Part shown: positions 27,244 through 34,911 of the stretch, one piece after another | Numbering within the stretch: position 1 is the stretch's first letter | How the letters are laid out: each line of letters opens with the position of its first letter | NCBI RefSeq assembly: GCF_900115695.1 | Contig: NZ_FOXK01000019.1 | Location: 1 to 44,013, forward strand | Reading direction: 5' to 3' | DNA length: 44,013 bases | DNA from: Ectopseudomonas toyotomiensis | GTDB taxonomy: Bacteria; Pseudomonadota; Gammaproteobacteria; Pseudomonadales; Pseudomonadaceae | The notes under the pieces: generated by a model | Databases searched by the model: none | Seen by the model: only the letters and a program-made list of their open reading frames with translations | Told to the model about the DNA's origin: nothing | Made by a program: the position numbers and the translations under genes

Positions 27244-28236
27244 TCATTTTTGTTTGTAGGCGAAGAGGGCCGGCGAGCCGCCTGTGTGCAGGAACAGCAG
27301 CGGTCCGTTGCCTGGGAAGGCGCCACGCTTGAGGCCATCGAGCAGCCCGGCGAAGGCTTTGCCAGTGTAGACCGGGTCGAGCAGGATCGCTTCCAGGCGC
27401 GCCAGCAGGCTGATGGCCTCCAGGCCGGCGGCGTTCGCTTCGCCATAGCGCGGGGCGAAATAGGCGTCCCATAGCTCCAGGTTCAATCCTTGCGGCATCT
27501 CCACACCTAGCAGTTCAGCGGTGCGCTGGAGTAGACCCTCCACTTTGGGCTTTTGTGCCGCCTCGCTACGTGAAACGGTGACGCCGATCACGCGCGTGCC
27601 GGGGCGTGCACTTTCCAGCGCCAGGGCCAGCCCGGCATGGGTGCCGGCGCTGCCGGAGGCCAGCACCACGGCGGCGAAGTTCTGGCCGCTGGCGGCGATC
27701 TGCTCAGCCAGTTCCAGCCCGCCACGCACGTAGCCGAGTGCGCCCAGGGCATTGGAGCCGCCGATGGGTACCAGATAGGGATGACGCCCGGTTGCGCTGA
27801 GGCGTTGGCAGGCGGCCTCCAGCAGTTGGTCGGCGTTGTCCAGGTTGGCGACGTTTTCCACCTCGGCGCCAAACAGATCCAGCAGCAGGCGATTGCCGTT
27901 GCCCAGGTAGTCGTCGCTCTGGCTGTCGATAGGGTTTTCCAGCAGGGCCAGGCAGCCCAGGCCGAGCTGCGCGGCGACCGCTGCGGTTTGCCGCACATGG
28001 TTGGACTGGATGGCGCCGGCCGTGACCAGCACATCGGCCCCCTTGGCCTGCGCATCGGCGGCGAGATATTCGAGCTTGCGTGCCTTGTTGCCGCCGAGCG
28101 CCAACGGGGTGAGGTCGTCGCGTTTGATCCAGATATCGCGGTCCAGGTGCTGGGACAGACGTGGCAAATGCTGCAGGGCGGTGGCCTGAGGGATCAGTTG
28201 CAGACGGGGGAAGCGGGCGAGGGCGGCGGTGAGCAT
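27244..28236 (-). CDS. dcyD: D-cysteine desulfhydrase DcyD
   Basis: This 330-residue PLP-dependent enzyme is related to ACC deaminase. It has the PLP lysine in LGGNKARKLEYL, SNHVRQTAAVAAQLG and the phosphate-binding ASGSAGTHAGLA loop. DcyD converts D-cysteine to pyruvate, H2S and ammonia, and in E. coli lies between the tcyJ and tcyL genes. Here it precedes tcyJ with an 83-bp gap that has its own promoter-like sequence. GGAGGC precedes the ATG at 28236. The pairing suggests import and detoxification or use of D-cysteine or cystine as a sulfur source. Confidence 0.92.
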   Translation of the reverse strand: MLTAALARFPRLQLIPQATALQHLPRLSQHLDRDIWIKRDDLTPLALGGNKARKLEYLAADAQAKGADVLVTAGAIQSNHVRQTAAVAAQLGLGCLALLENPIDSQSDDYLGNGNRLLLDLFGAEVENVANLDNADQLLEAACQRLSATGRHPYLVPIGGSNALGALGYVRGGLELAEQIAASGQNFAAVVLASGSAGTHAGLALALESARPGTRVIGVTVSRSEAAQKPKVEGLLQRTAELLGVEMPQGLNLELWDAYFAPRYGEANAAGLEAISLLARLEAILLDPVYTGKAFAGLLDGLKRGAFPGNGPLLFLHTGGSPALFAYKQK

Positions 28237-28263
28237 GGGAGCCTCCAGGGAGCGAAGGCTTTT

Positions 28264-28275
28264 CACTCTAGGTGG
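28264..28275 (-). promoter_or_regulatory. Promoter -10 region of dcyD
   Basis: On the minus strand this is the same CCACCTAGAGTG as before tcyJ, 27 nt from the dcyD start. AT-rich DNA follows farther upstream (28305-28350) and probably also serves the divergent metQ-like gene. Confidence 0.42.
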
Positions 28276-28460
28276 GAGGAGGCTGGGCTCACAAGCAGCA
28301 GTGGAAGATTATTTTGGGTATAAGAAGATAATTAATAGTTATTTTATGGCATAAATGTTTCTCCGTACTGTTGCGCCCAGCCCGGCCTATCCGCCGGGCG
28401 CCTGCCAAACGCGCCGGGCTGTCGATCCAGCCGGTGCCATAAACCGAGAACAAGGACATC

Positions 28461-29243
28461 ATGAAGAAGCCCCTGCTGCTGACTGCCCTGGCCGCTGCCC
28501 TGACTGCCTCCCTGGCCCAGGCGGGCGAAAAATTGAGCGTTGCCGCTACCCCGGTGCCGCACGCCGAAATCCTCGAACTGATCAAGCCCGAGCTGGCCAA
28601 ACAAGGCGTGGATCTGGATATCAAGGTCTTCACCGACTACGTTCAACCCAACCTGCAGGTGAGCCAGAAGAATCTGGATGCCAACTACTTCCAGACCAAG
28701 CCGTACCTGGACACCTTCAATACGCAGCGCGGTACCGAGCTGGTGATCGTGCAGGGCGTGCACGTCGAACCCTTCGGCGCCTATTCGGCCAAGTACAAGT
28801 CCCTCGACGAATTGCCGAACGGCGCCACCATCGCTATCCCCAACGAAGTCAGCACCACCGGCCGTGCGCTGCTGCTGTTGCAGAAAGCCGGCCTGCTGAC
28901 CCTCAAGGATCCCACCAGCGCCCAGGCACTGCCGCGCGACATCGTCGATAACCCGCGCAACTTCAAGTTCCGCGAGCTGGAGGCGGCCACCGTACCGCGC
29001 GTGCTGAATCAGGTCGATCTGGCGCTGATCAACACTAACTACGCGCTGGAGGCCAAGCTCAATCCCAAGCGCGATGCGTTGGCGATCGAAGGCAGCGACT
29101 CGCCTTACGTCAACTATCTGGTGGCCCGCCCGGACAACCAGGACAGCGAGGCGATCAAGAAGCTTTCCGCCGCGCTGACCAGCCCGCAAGTGAAGGCCTT
29201 CATCGAGAAGCGTTATGACGGTGCGGTACTGCCGGCCTTCTGA
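28461..29243 (+). CDS. MetQ/NlpA-family substrate-binding protein
   Basis: This 260-residue protein has a Sec signal peptide ending SLAQAG and a mature NlpA/MetQ domain (VAATPVPHAEILELIKP, YFQTKPYLDTF, VDLALINTNYAL). The family binds methionine or related compounds for a MetNI transporter. Unlike classical MetQ it has no lipobox cysteine at the cleavage site, so it should be a free periplasmic protein. No MetN or MetI is encoded beside it. It is divergent from dcyD and ends at a good terminator. A role with another methionine-type transporter elsewhere is inferred. Confidence 0.85.
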   Translation: MKKPLLLTALAAALTASLAQAGEKLSVAATPVPHAEILELIKPELAKQGVDLDIKVFTDYVQPNLQVSQKNLDANYFQTKPYLDTFNTQRGTELVIVQGVHVEPFGAYSAKYKSLDELPNGATIAIPNEVSTTGRALLLLQKAGLLTLKDPTSAQALPRDIVDNPRNFKFRELEAATVPRVLNQVDLALINTNYALEAKLNPKRDALAIEGSDSPYVNYLVARPDNQDSEAIKKLSAALTSPQVKAFIEKRYDGAVLPAF

Positions 29244-29327
29244 TTGAAACTGTAAGGCGGCTCTTTTTGTGTCCTAGCTGCCCACCGTTGAAGACGGTAA
29301 TAAACCTGTGCAAACGGGTTTGCGTTT

Positions 29328-29364
29328 ACGCCGAGCCGGCTCAGCCGACTCGGCGTTGTTTTTT
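29328..29364 (+). terminator. Terminator after the metQ-like gene
   Basis: An 8-bp stem, ACGCCGAG (29328-29335) with CTCGGCGT (29349-29356), has an inner CCGGCT/AGCCG extension and is followed by TGTTTTTT. Confidence 0.85.
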
Positions 29365-29411
29365 CGCGCGATAGGCCAGCGGAGCCAGGCTGCCCCTGCC
29401 GGCGTGCATAA

Positions 29412-29834
29412 ATGGCAAATTGCCTTCCCGACGCCATGAGCCTACGATTCGCTGGTTTGAAATGCCATGCCGACGGCTTCTGGAGTGCAGAGAGAGGCGC
29501 GGGCGCCGTTGCGCGCCACCCAGTGCTAGGCTCCTGCCCCTCTCAACTTACGCGAACCCATGGTCACAAGGCCGGTGACCGTGTTCTGAGCCACGTCGCC
29601 GCTGTGCTCAAGGCCACGGCACGCCAGAGCGACCTGGTCTGCCGCTTGGGCGGCGAGGAATTCGTGGTCATCGCCCTGGACACCGACAGCACCGGCGCCC
29701 AGCAACTGGCCGAGCGCATGCGAGCGGCGTCTTCCCCAGGTAAAGGGCGGCATCCGCCTGCTGCAGAAACGCGTCGAAGGAATCGGGTGGAGTGGGCGGG
29801 AGTAGAGCAGTCGGTGCAGATATACGGGCTATAA
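29412..29834 (+). pseudogene. Decayed diguanylate cyclase (GGDEF) gene
   Basis: In one frame, about 29556-29729 encodes the middle of a GGDEF domain (THGHKAGDRVL, then the signature LGGEEFVVI). It then jumps to AAETRRRNRVEWAG near 29760-29800, which is the domain's last helix and strand. The segment between, about 60 residues in a normal domain, is missing. The first strand and any sensor domain are also gone, replaced by sequence that resembles nothing. With these losses cyclase activity is very unlikely even though GGEEF remains. The frame has stayed open, so a short product could still be made. Confidence 0.75.
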
Positions 29835-29998
29835 CGAGTGCTTTCAGTCAGAAGCGGCCAGCCACCCGTCGTTAACCCTGTTGATGCCGGATTTCACTTG
29901 CGACGACCTATTGGTGCGCCGCATTCATGGATTTCTTTGTACGTCCCTGGAGGCACTGGTCTGCGCCTCCTGACCCCGCCTCCAAGGCTCGTGCGCGA

Positions 29999-30208
29999 TC
30001 ATCCCAGTGGTTTTTTGCTGCGGTACTCGGTGGTGGTCATGCCCGCGTAACCCCAGTTATCGGTGTCGACTTCCTCGATTACGATGTGGGTGAGTTCGGG
30101 CTGCTTGTTAAGTACGCGCTGCAAAGTCTCGGTGATTTCCTTGATGACCTGGGCTTTCTGTTCGCGGGTGACGCCGTCACGGGTGATACGGACGCTGACG
30201 AAGGGCAT
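29999..30208 (-). CDS. 4-oxalocrotonate tautomerase family protein
   Basis: This 69-residue protein starts Met-Pro; removal of Met leaves the catalytic N-terminal Pro1 of the tautomerase superfamily. The sequence PFVSVRITRDGVTREQKAQV and the DNWGYAGMTTTEYR tail fit the short 4-OT group. AGGAG lies before the ATG at 30208. It follows the SDR gene by about 70 bp on the same strand, so they are probably co-transcribed. These enzymes shift double bonds in keto-enol substrates; the substrate here is unknown. Confidence 0.88.
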   Translation of the reverse strand: MPFVSVRITRDGVTREQKAQVIKEITETLQRVLNKQPELTHIVIEEVDTDNWGYAGMTTTEYRSKKPLG

Positions 30209-30277
30209 GATGTCGCTCCTGTGTGGGTGGATGTCTTCAAACGGGGAAGCGCGGGCCACCCCGTCAGGTTCAGCCTA

Positions 30278-31012
30278 TTACCATTTACCGACACTCATTC
30301 CGCCGTCGACCGGCAATACCACGCCCGTGGTGAACCGGGCATTGGCCAGGTAGAGCACGGCGTCGGCGATATCGCTGACGCGGCCGATACGTCCTGCCGG
30401 CTGCAGGCCGTTGAGGAAATCGAAGCTGGCCGGGTCGTGCATCGGCGTCTCGATGATACCTGGGGCCACTGCATTGACCTGGATGTTGTGGGGCGACAGC
30501 TCCAGCGCAAGGGCGCGGGTGACCTGATTCAGGCCGCCCTTGATCAGTACTGGTAGGGCGGCGGGCACGGCGAGGTTAGGCTGCAGCGCCACAGCAGCGG
30601 TGATGTTGATTATCTGCCCCTGGCGCCGCTCGATCATGTGCGTGGCGGCGGCCTGAGAGGCGTAGACCACCCCCTTGAGGTTGGTTTCCAGCAGGCCGTC
30701 AATGTCCTCTGGGCTGTACTCGATGAAAGGCTTGGGCAGGAAGAAACCGGCGTTGTTGACCAGCACGTCAACCTGACCGAAGGCCTCGATACCGGCCTGG
30801 ATCAGGTGGCGTGCGGTGTCCGGCCTGGCGATGTCGCCGGCCACGCCGACGAAGGCGGTGGGGCTGCCTAGTTGTTCCCTGGCTTGTTCCAGGCGTTCGG
30901 CGGAGCGGGCGTTGCCGACCACGTTGAAGCCGCTGGCGAGGAAGGCCTTGGCCAGGCCGAAACCGATGCCGCTGGAGGCACCGGTAATGACTACCGTTCT
31001 GCTGTTGCTCAT
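30278..31012 (-). CDS. SDR-family protein lacking the catalytic Tyr
   Basis: This 244-residue protein has a good NAD(P)-binding half: TGASSGIG at 10-17, GD at 59-60 and NNAG at 86-89. In the active-site half the usual Ser is Thr138 and the YxxxK tyrosine is replaced by Pro154, although Lys158 remains (PVLIKGG). The C-terminal PGIIETPM and DGG motifs are normal. It may be a Tyr-less SDR subfamily using another acid, or a binding protein. It is divergent from a LysR gene and upstream of a tautomerase. Confidence 0.85.
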   Translation of the reverse strand: MSNSRTVVITGASSGIGFGLAKAFLASGFNVVGNARSAERLEQAREQLGSPTAFVGVAGDIARPDTARHLIQAGIEAFGQVDVLVNNAGFFLPKPFIEYSPEDIDGLLETNLKGVVYASQAAATHMIERRQGQIINITAAVALQPNLAVPAALPVLIKGGLNQVTRALALELSPHNIQVNAVAPGIIETPMHDPASFDFLNGLQPAGRIGRVSDIADAVLYLANARFTTGVVLPVDGGMSVGKW

Positions 31013-31060
31013 GTCGATTCTCCCGATGAGGAGGCGCCAGGTGGCGCCGTTGGGAGGACT

Positions 31061-31089
31061 ATATTTTTGTTGTATAGGTGGATAAATAT
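31061..31089. promoter_or_regulatory. AT-rich dyad in the SDR/LysR intergenic region
   Basis: ATATTT (31061-31066) faces AAATAT (31084-31089) between the divergent SDR and LysR genes. It is a weak candidate LysR site overlapping both promoters. A GGCGCC-AGGT-GGCGCC dyad (31033-31048) lies nearer the SDR start. Confidence 0.35.
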
Positions 31090-31125
31090 GGCTCGGAGAA
31101 CTTCAGTTAGTACATGGTGTAATTA

Positions 31126-32052
31126 ATGCAGCGACAATTCGACGATGTGATGCTCGGCAGCATCGAGCTGTTCTGCCTGGCGGCGGAGCTGGGCAGCTTC
31201 ACCGCGGCCGGGCTGGCGGCTGGGGTTACCCCTGCGGCGGTCAGCCGCTCGATCGGCCGGCTCGAGGAGCGCCTGGGCTCGCGACTGTTCGTACGTACTA
31301 CCCGTAGCATCCGTCTGACCGAGGGCGGACGCGGTTACTACGAGCAGTGCCGCCAGGCGCTTACCCAGATGGTAGAGGCCGAGCGCACGCTGACCGGCCA
31401 GCAGCAGGAGCCCTCCGGCACCCTTCGTATCAGCCTGCCCACCACCTACGGACATCACCGCATCTTGCCGCTGTTACCCGAGTTCCGCCGGCGCTTTCCG
31501 AAGGTGCAGGTTGACGTGCATTTGGGTAACCGCAACATCGATTTCGTCGGCGAGGGTTACGACCTGGCCATCCGTGTGCGTGCGCAACCGGACTCGACGC
31601 TGATCGCCAGGCCGCTGGAGGATGCCCGGCTGGTGGTGGTGGCCACCCCCGAGTACCTGGCGCGAGCGGGCACGCCACAGACCCTGGATGATCTCGCGCG
31701 GCACGACTGCATCCAGTTCGAGCTTCCCAGCAGCGGCCGGCGCATCACCTGGCTGTTCAGTGAGGATCGGACCGAACGGGAGATACTCACCGAGGGCGGC
31801 TACGTCTGCTCGGACGATGTGCTAGGCGGCGTGACCCTGGCCAAGCACGGCGCGGGGTTATTCCAGACCTATCGCTTCATCGTCGAGCGCGAGCTGGCGG
31901 ATGGTTCGCTGGTCGAAGTGTTGCAGCCATTCGCCGGACGCTCGCGACCTTTCACCCTGTTGTATCCCCATGGCCGGCACATGCCCTTGCGCCTGCGCAC
32001 TTTCGTCGACTTCATCATGGAGCAGCAGCGCCGCTGGACTGCTCAGGTCTGA
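31126..32052 (+). CDS. LysR-family transcriptional regulator
   Basis: This 308-residue protein has the LysR helix-turn-helix (IELFCLAAELGSFTAAG, then TPAAVSRSIGRLEERLG) and an effector domain of the CrgA-like group (GTLRISLPTTYGHHRILPLL, DLAIRVRAQPDSTLIARPL). It is divergent from the SDR-tautomerase pair, which it probably regulates. The start at 31126 has no strong ribosome site; the ATG at 31150 is an alternative. It ends just before the first GTATC direct repeat. Confidence 0.9.
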   Translation: MQRQFDDVMLGSIELFCLAAELGSFTAAGLAAGVTPAAVSRSIGRLEERLGSRLFVRTTRSIRLTEGGRGYYEQCRQALTQMVEAERTLTGQQQEPSGTLRISLPTTYGHHRILPLLPEFRRRFPKVQVDVHLGNRNIDFVGEGYDLAIRVRAQPDSTLIARPLEDARLVVVATPEYLARAGTPQTLDDLARHDCIQFELPSSGRRITWLFSEDRTEREILTEGGYVCSDDVLGGVTLAKHGAGLFQTYRFIVERELADGSLVEVLQPFAGRSRPFTLLYPHGRHMPLRLRTFVDFIMEQQRRWTAQV

Positions 32053-32058
32053 GCCTAC

Positions 32059-32073
32059 GTATCACTCTGTATC
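32059..32073 (+). promoter_or_regulatory. Direct-repeat site A, upstream of the EGKCG/MNIO operon
   Basis: GTATC-ACTCT-GTATC has a 10-bp period. TACAAA at 32099-32104 lies about 25 bp downstream and could be the -10 element, an OmpR-class activation geometry. The same repeat occurs at 35661 and, with one half-site mismatch, at 37794. Confidence 0.55.
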
Positions 32074-32247
32074 GGTTTCGCACCCTGTGGTGCTGGCATA
32101 CAAAGCGCGCCGGCCATCGATACGTGCCCGACACACATGCGCGGCCAAATAGCCGGACCCGAGAGTGGCCCGCGCCGTGCGGCCTCTCCGGGCCAACTGC
32201 CTCATGGCATATCCGCGCACCATCGCGCTCAGCACCGGAGAATTCCC

Positions 32248-32703
32248 ATGTCCCGTACTCCCGTATCCAACAAGACCCGCATCGGCCTGCTCGCTGTCGC
32301 CCTGGCTGGTGGCATGAACCTGGCCTCCACCGCCTTCGCCGTGGAGCAACTGCCTCAGGGCTATCAGCTGGCCGCCGCCGACAAGGCTGGGGAGTGCAAG
32401 TGTGGCGAAGGCAAATGTGGCGGCGAAGCCAAGGCGACCCAGGCCGAAGGCAAATGCGGTGAAGGCAAGTGCGGCGATGCCTCCTTCGCCCGTACCGACA
32501 CCGACGGCGATGGCCGCGTCTCGCTCAAGGAGTTGCTGGCCGTGGCGCCGAACGGCAGCGACGAGTTCAAGGCCATGGACAGCAACGCCGACGGCTACCT
32601 GTCCGAGGCCGAGGTCTACAAGTTCCGCAGCAACCAGTACACCAGTAACGGCAAGAAGGTGCCGACCGAGTTGTTCACCCAAATGAGCCAGGCCCGCGAC
32701 TGA
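32248..32703 (+). CDS. EGKCG-repeat, EF-hand RiPP precursor-like protein
   Basis: This 151-residue secreted protein has a signal peptide at 1-31 (ending AFA). A Cys-rich stretch at 49-76 carries one ECKCG (49-53) and three EGKCG motifs (54-58, 67-71, 72-76); these hold all five cysteines (50, 52, 57, 70, 75). Two canonical EF-hand loops follow, Asp84-Glu95 (DTDGDGRVSLKE) and Asp111-Glu122 (DSNADGYLSEAE), with all calcium ligand positions filled. EGKCG cysteines are the residues that MNIO enzymes oxidise in HvfA/bufferin metallophores, and the MNIO and DUF2063 genes follow immediately. I infer a modified periplasmic metal-binding protein, perhaps for copper. GGAG precedes the ATG at 32248. Confidence 0.85.
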   Translation: MSRTPVSNKTRIGLLAVALAGGMNLASTAFAVEQLPQGYQLAAADKAGECKCGEGKCGGEAKATQAEGKCGEGKCGDASFARTDTDGDGRVSLKELLAVAPNGSDEFKAMDSNADGYLSEAEVYKFRSNQYTSNGKKVPTELFTQMSQARD

Positions 32704-32720
32704 TCCGTTCCCTGTAACCA

Positions 32721-32749
32721 CGCCCTCCCTGTCACCGACTGGGAGGGCG
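32721..32749 (+). terminator. Intercistronic hairpin after the precursor gene
   Basis: A 9-bp stem, CGCCCTCCC (32721-32729) with GGGAGGGCG (32741-32749), has no U-tract after it. It lies between the precursor stop and the MNIO start and would act as a partial terminator or mRNA-end stabiliser, favouring precursor over enzyme. Confidence 0.6.
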
Positions 32750-32771
32750 TTCGTCCATCTGGAGAAGCCTA

Positions 32772-33614
32772 ATGACTGCTCATTCTTCGGTGCACGGTGC
32801 CGGCCTTGGCCTGCGCCGTGCTCTGCTTCCCGAGCTGCTGGCGATGGCGCCAGGCAGCGTCGACTTCCTCGAGTGCGCTCCGGACAACTGGATCAGCGTC
32901 GGCGGCGCCCACGGCGACTGCCTGGCCGCGTTGGCCGAGCGTATCCCGCTGACCTGCCACGGCCTGTCCCTGTCGCTTGGCGGCCCGGCGCCGCTGGACC
33001 TCGACCTACTGCGCCGCACCCGGCAGTTCCTCGAACGCCACCGGGTGCCGCTGTACAGCGAGCATCTGAGCTACTGCTCGGACGACGGCCAGCTTTACGA
33101 CCTGCTGCCGCTGCCGTTTACCGACGAAGCAGTGCGTCACGTCGCCGCTCGCATCCGCCAGGCTCAAGACGCGCTTGGCCGGCGCATCGCGGTGGAGAAC
33201 ATCTCTTACTACGCCGCACCCTACCAGGCGCTGAGCGAGATTGAGTTCCTCCGTGCGGTACTGGAGGAAGCAGACTGCGATCTGCTGCTGGACGTCAACA
33301 ACCTGTTCGTCAACGCCATCAACCATGGTTACGACGCGGCGGCCTACCTGGCGGCGATTCCCGCCGCGCGGGTGGTTTGCCTGCATGTGGCCGGCCATTA
33401 TGACGAGGCGCCGGACCTGAAAATCGATACCCACGGCGCGGCGGTGAAGGGTGATGTGTGGAGCTTGCTGGAGCAGGCCTACGCGCGCTTTGGCGCGGTG
33501 CCGACGCTGCTGGAACGGGATTTCAACTTTCCACCGCTGGCCGAGCTGCTGGCCGAAGTCGGGCAGATCCGCCGCTACCAGCGTGCCGTGCAGGTGGAGG
33601 TGCGCCATGGCTGA
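32772..33614 (+). CDS. DUF692 multinuclear iron oxidase (MNIO, BufB/HvfB-like)
   Basis: This 280-residue TIM-barrel protein belongs to the DUF692/MbnB family. Candidate iron ligands are in place: His63 (TCHGLSLSLG), Glu97/His98 (YSEHLSY), Glu142 (VENISYY), Asp174/Asn176 (LLDVNNLFVN), His205 and His209 (LHVAGH), Asp219/His221 (DTHG) and Glu248 (LLERD). Family members use a di- or tri-iron centre and O2 to convert peptide cysteines into oxazolone/thioamide or thiooxazole groups. The likely substrate is the EGKCG protein just upstream. The gene overlaps the DUF2063 partner by eight bases. GGAGAAG precedes the ATG. Confidence 0.93.
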   Translation: MTAHSSVHGAGLGLRRALLPELLAMAPGSVDFLECAPDNWISVGGAHGDCLAALAERIPLTCHGLSLSLGGPAPLDLDLLRRTRQFLERHRVPLYSEHLSYCSDDGQLYDLLPLPFTDEAVRHVAARIRQAQDALGRRIAVENISYYAAPYQALSEIEFLRAVLEEADCDLLLDVNNLFVNAINHGYDAAAYLAAIPAARVVCLHVAGHYDEAPDLKIDTHGAAVKGDVWSLLEQAYARFGAVPTLLERDFNFPPLAELLAEVGQIRRYQRAVQVEVRHG

Positions 33615-34353
33615 AGCACTGTATGAGCAACTGATGCGCATGGCCAACCACGTGCGTGACCCGCAACGCCACGCGCCCCCGCCGGGCATCGAGGCTCGGC
33701 GTCTGGCGGTCTACCGGCAGTTGTTCCTCGGCAATCTCGAATCGCTGCTGGCCGGTGCTTTCCCCGTTGCTCGGGCGAGCCTGGGGGCGGCCCGCTGGCA
33801 GGCACTGGTAACGACCTTCTACGCCAACCATCGCTGCCAAACGCCGTTGTTCACCGAACTGGGCAGCGAGTTCGTCGACTACCTGGAAACCGGTGGGGCT
33901 GCGGACCTGCCGCCGTGGCTGGCCGAGTTGGCCCACTACGAGCGAGTGGAGAGCGTTCTGCTGCTCAGCGATGCGGCGGAGCCGCATCACGACCCGCAGG
34001 GTGACCTGCTCGAGGGTGTGCCGGTGTTGTCGCCCCTGGCGATGCCCTTGGCCTACCGCTGGCCAGTGGTAGAGATCGGCCCGGGCCATCTACCGCAGCA
34101 GGCTCCGGAGCAGCCCACGCTGATCCTGGCGCGGCGTGATACGGACCGTCACGTGTACTTCTCACGTCTGGCACCGCTGGCTCATGCGCTGCTGCTGTCG
34201 CTGCAGGAATGCCTTATCAGCGGCCGGGCGCATCTGGCGCGGCTGGCCGCGGCCATCGGCGTTGCACCGGAGGAAATCGTGCCGGCCGGGCTGGCGTTGC
34301 TGGAGGACTTGCGCGGCCAGGGCGTGGTGCTGGGCACTCGTCTCGGCGCCTGA
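33607..34353 (+). CDS. DUF2063 MNIO partner protein (BufC/HvfC-like)
   Basis: This 248-residue cytosolic protein has the family start (RRLAVYRQLFLGNLESLLAGAFPVARASLG) and the acidic WLAELAHYERVE segment. DUF2063 proteins accompany DUF692 enzymes and bind the precursor's leader to present it for modification, as MbnC does for methanobactin. The start at 33607 lies inside the end of the MNIO gene, so translation is coupled. A bidirectional terminator follows and separates it from the oppositely oriented DoxX gene. Confidence 0.9.
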   Translation: MAEALYEQLMRMANHVRDPQRHAPPPGIEARRLAVYRQLFLGNLESLLAGAFPVARASLGAARWQALVTTFYANHRCQTPLFTELGSEFVDYLETGGAADLPPWLAELAHYERVESVLLLSDAAEPHHDPQGDLLEGVPVLSPLAMPLAYRWPVVEIGPGHLPQQAPEQPTLILARRDTDRHVYFSRLAPLAHALLLSLQECLISGRAHLARLAAAIGVAPEEIVPAGLALLEDLRGQGVVLGTRLGA

Positions 34354-34369
34354 GCCGCGGCCATAAAAT

Positions 34370-34404
34370 GCCCGCGCACCCGTTAAGGTGCGCGGGCTTT
34401 TTGT
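34370..34404. terminator. Bidirectional terminator between DUF2063 and doxX
   Basis: A perfect 11-bp stem, GCCCGCGCACC (34370-34380) with GGTGCGCGGGC (34387-34397) and loop CGTTAA, is followed by TTTTTG on the plus strand and by an AT-rich run on the minus strand. Confidence 0.9.
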
Positions 34405-34412
34405 TTCATGGG

Positions 34413-34904
34413 TCAGACCTTGCGGCGTAGCAGCCCGTCCAGACTCAGGTGCCCCGCACCGCCGAGCAGCAGCGGCAACAGGGCTACCAGGTAGATCAGC
34501 GGCAGCTTGTAGTTGCCATGGCCGTGGTCGCTGATCGAGTAGCCCAGGGCCAGTTCCGCCAGGCTCGACCAGTGCGCCGGCCAGTGCACGGCGGCGATGG
34601 CCACGATGGTCAGCACCATCAGCGTTGCCGACGCCAGGCGCGTACCCAGGCCGAGCAGCAGGAGCAGCGGCGCGATCAGCTCCACCCACATCGACAGCTG
34701 CCAGTTCAGCTCGGCCGGCAGCAGGTCGAAGGGGAAGGGGAATTGCAGCTGGCCGAACCAGTTCTGCCCGTACCATTTCTCCAGGCCGGCTTCGAAAAAC
34801 TCCCAGGCTAGGAACAGGCGCAACGGCAGATTAGCGCCCCAGGCGCCGAGGCGGTCTAGGCGGGAGAAGGCGTTTTGCAGTGGGGTGAAGGCGGTATTGG
34901 ACAT
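34413..34904 (-). CDS. DoxX-family membrane protein
   Basis: This 163-residue protein has four predicted helices and the DoxX-family start LPLRLFLAWEFFEAGLEKWYG. DoxX proteins recur in bufferin/HvfABC-type operons, where their role is not settled; a link to membrane electron transfer or quinone chemistry has been suggested for the family. The ATG at 34904 follows GAGGT; an earlier in-frame ATG lacks a ribosome site. It is seven bases downstream of the ferric-reductase-like gene on the same strand, so the two form an operon. Confidence 0.87.
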   Translation of the reverse strand: MSNTAFTPLQNAFSRLDRLGAWGANLPLRLFLAWEFFEAGLEKWYGQNWFGQLQFPFPFDLLPAELNWQLSMWVELIAPLLLLLGLGTRLASATLMVLTIVAIAAVHWPAHWSSLAELALGYSISDHGHGNYKLPLIYLVALLPLLLGGAGHLSLDGLLRRKV

Positions 34905-34911
34905 GGTGACC

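Noticed and set aside
28276..28460. SAM-type or other riboswitch upstream of the MetQ-like gene
   Set aside because: The region is AT-rich but has no conserved multi-stem core that I can recognise.
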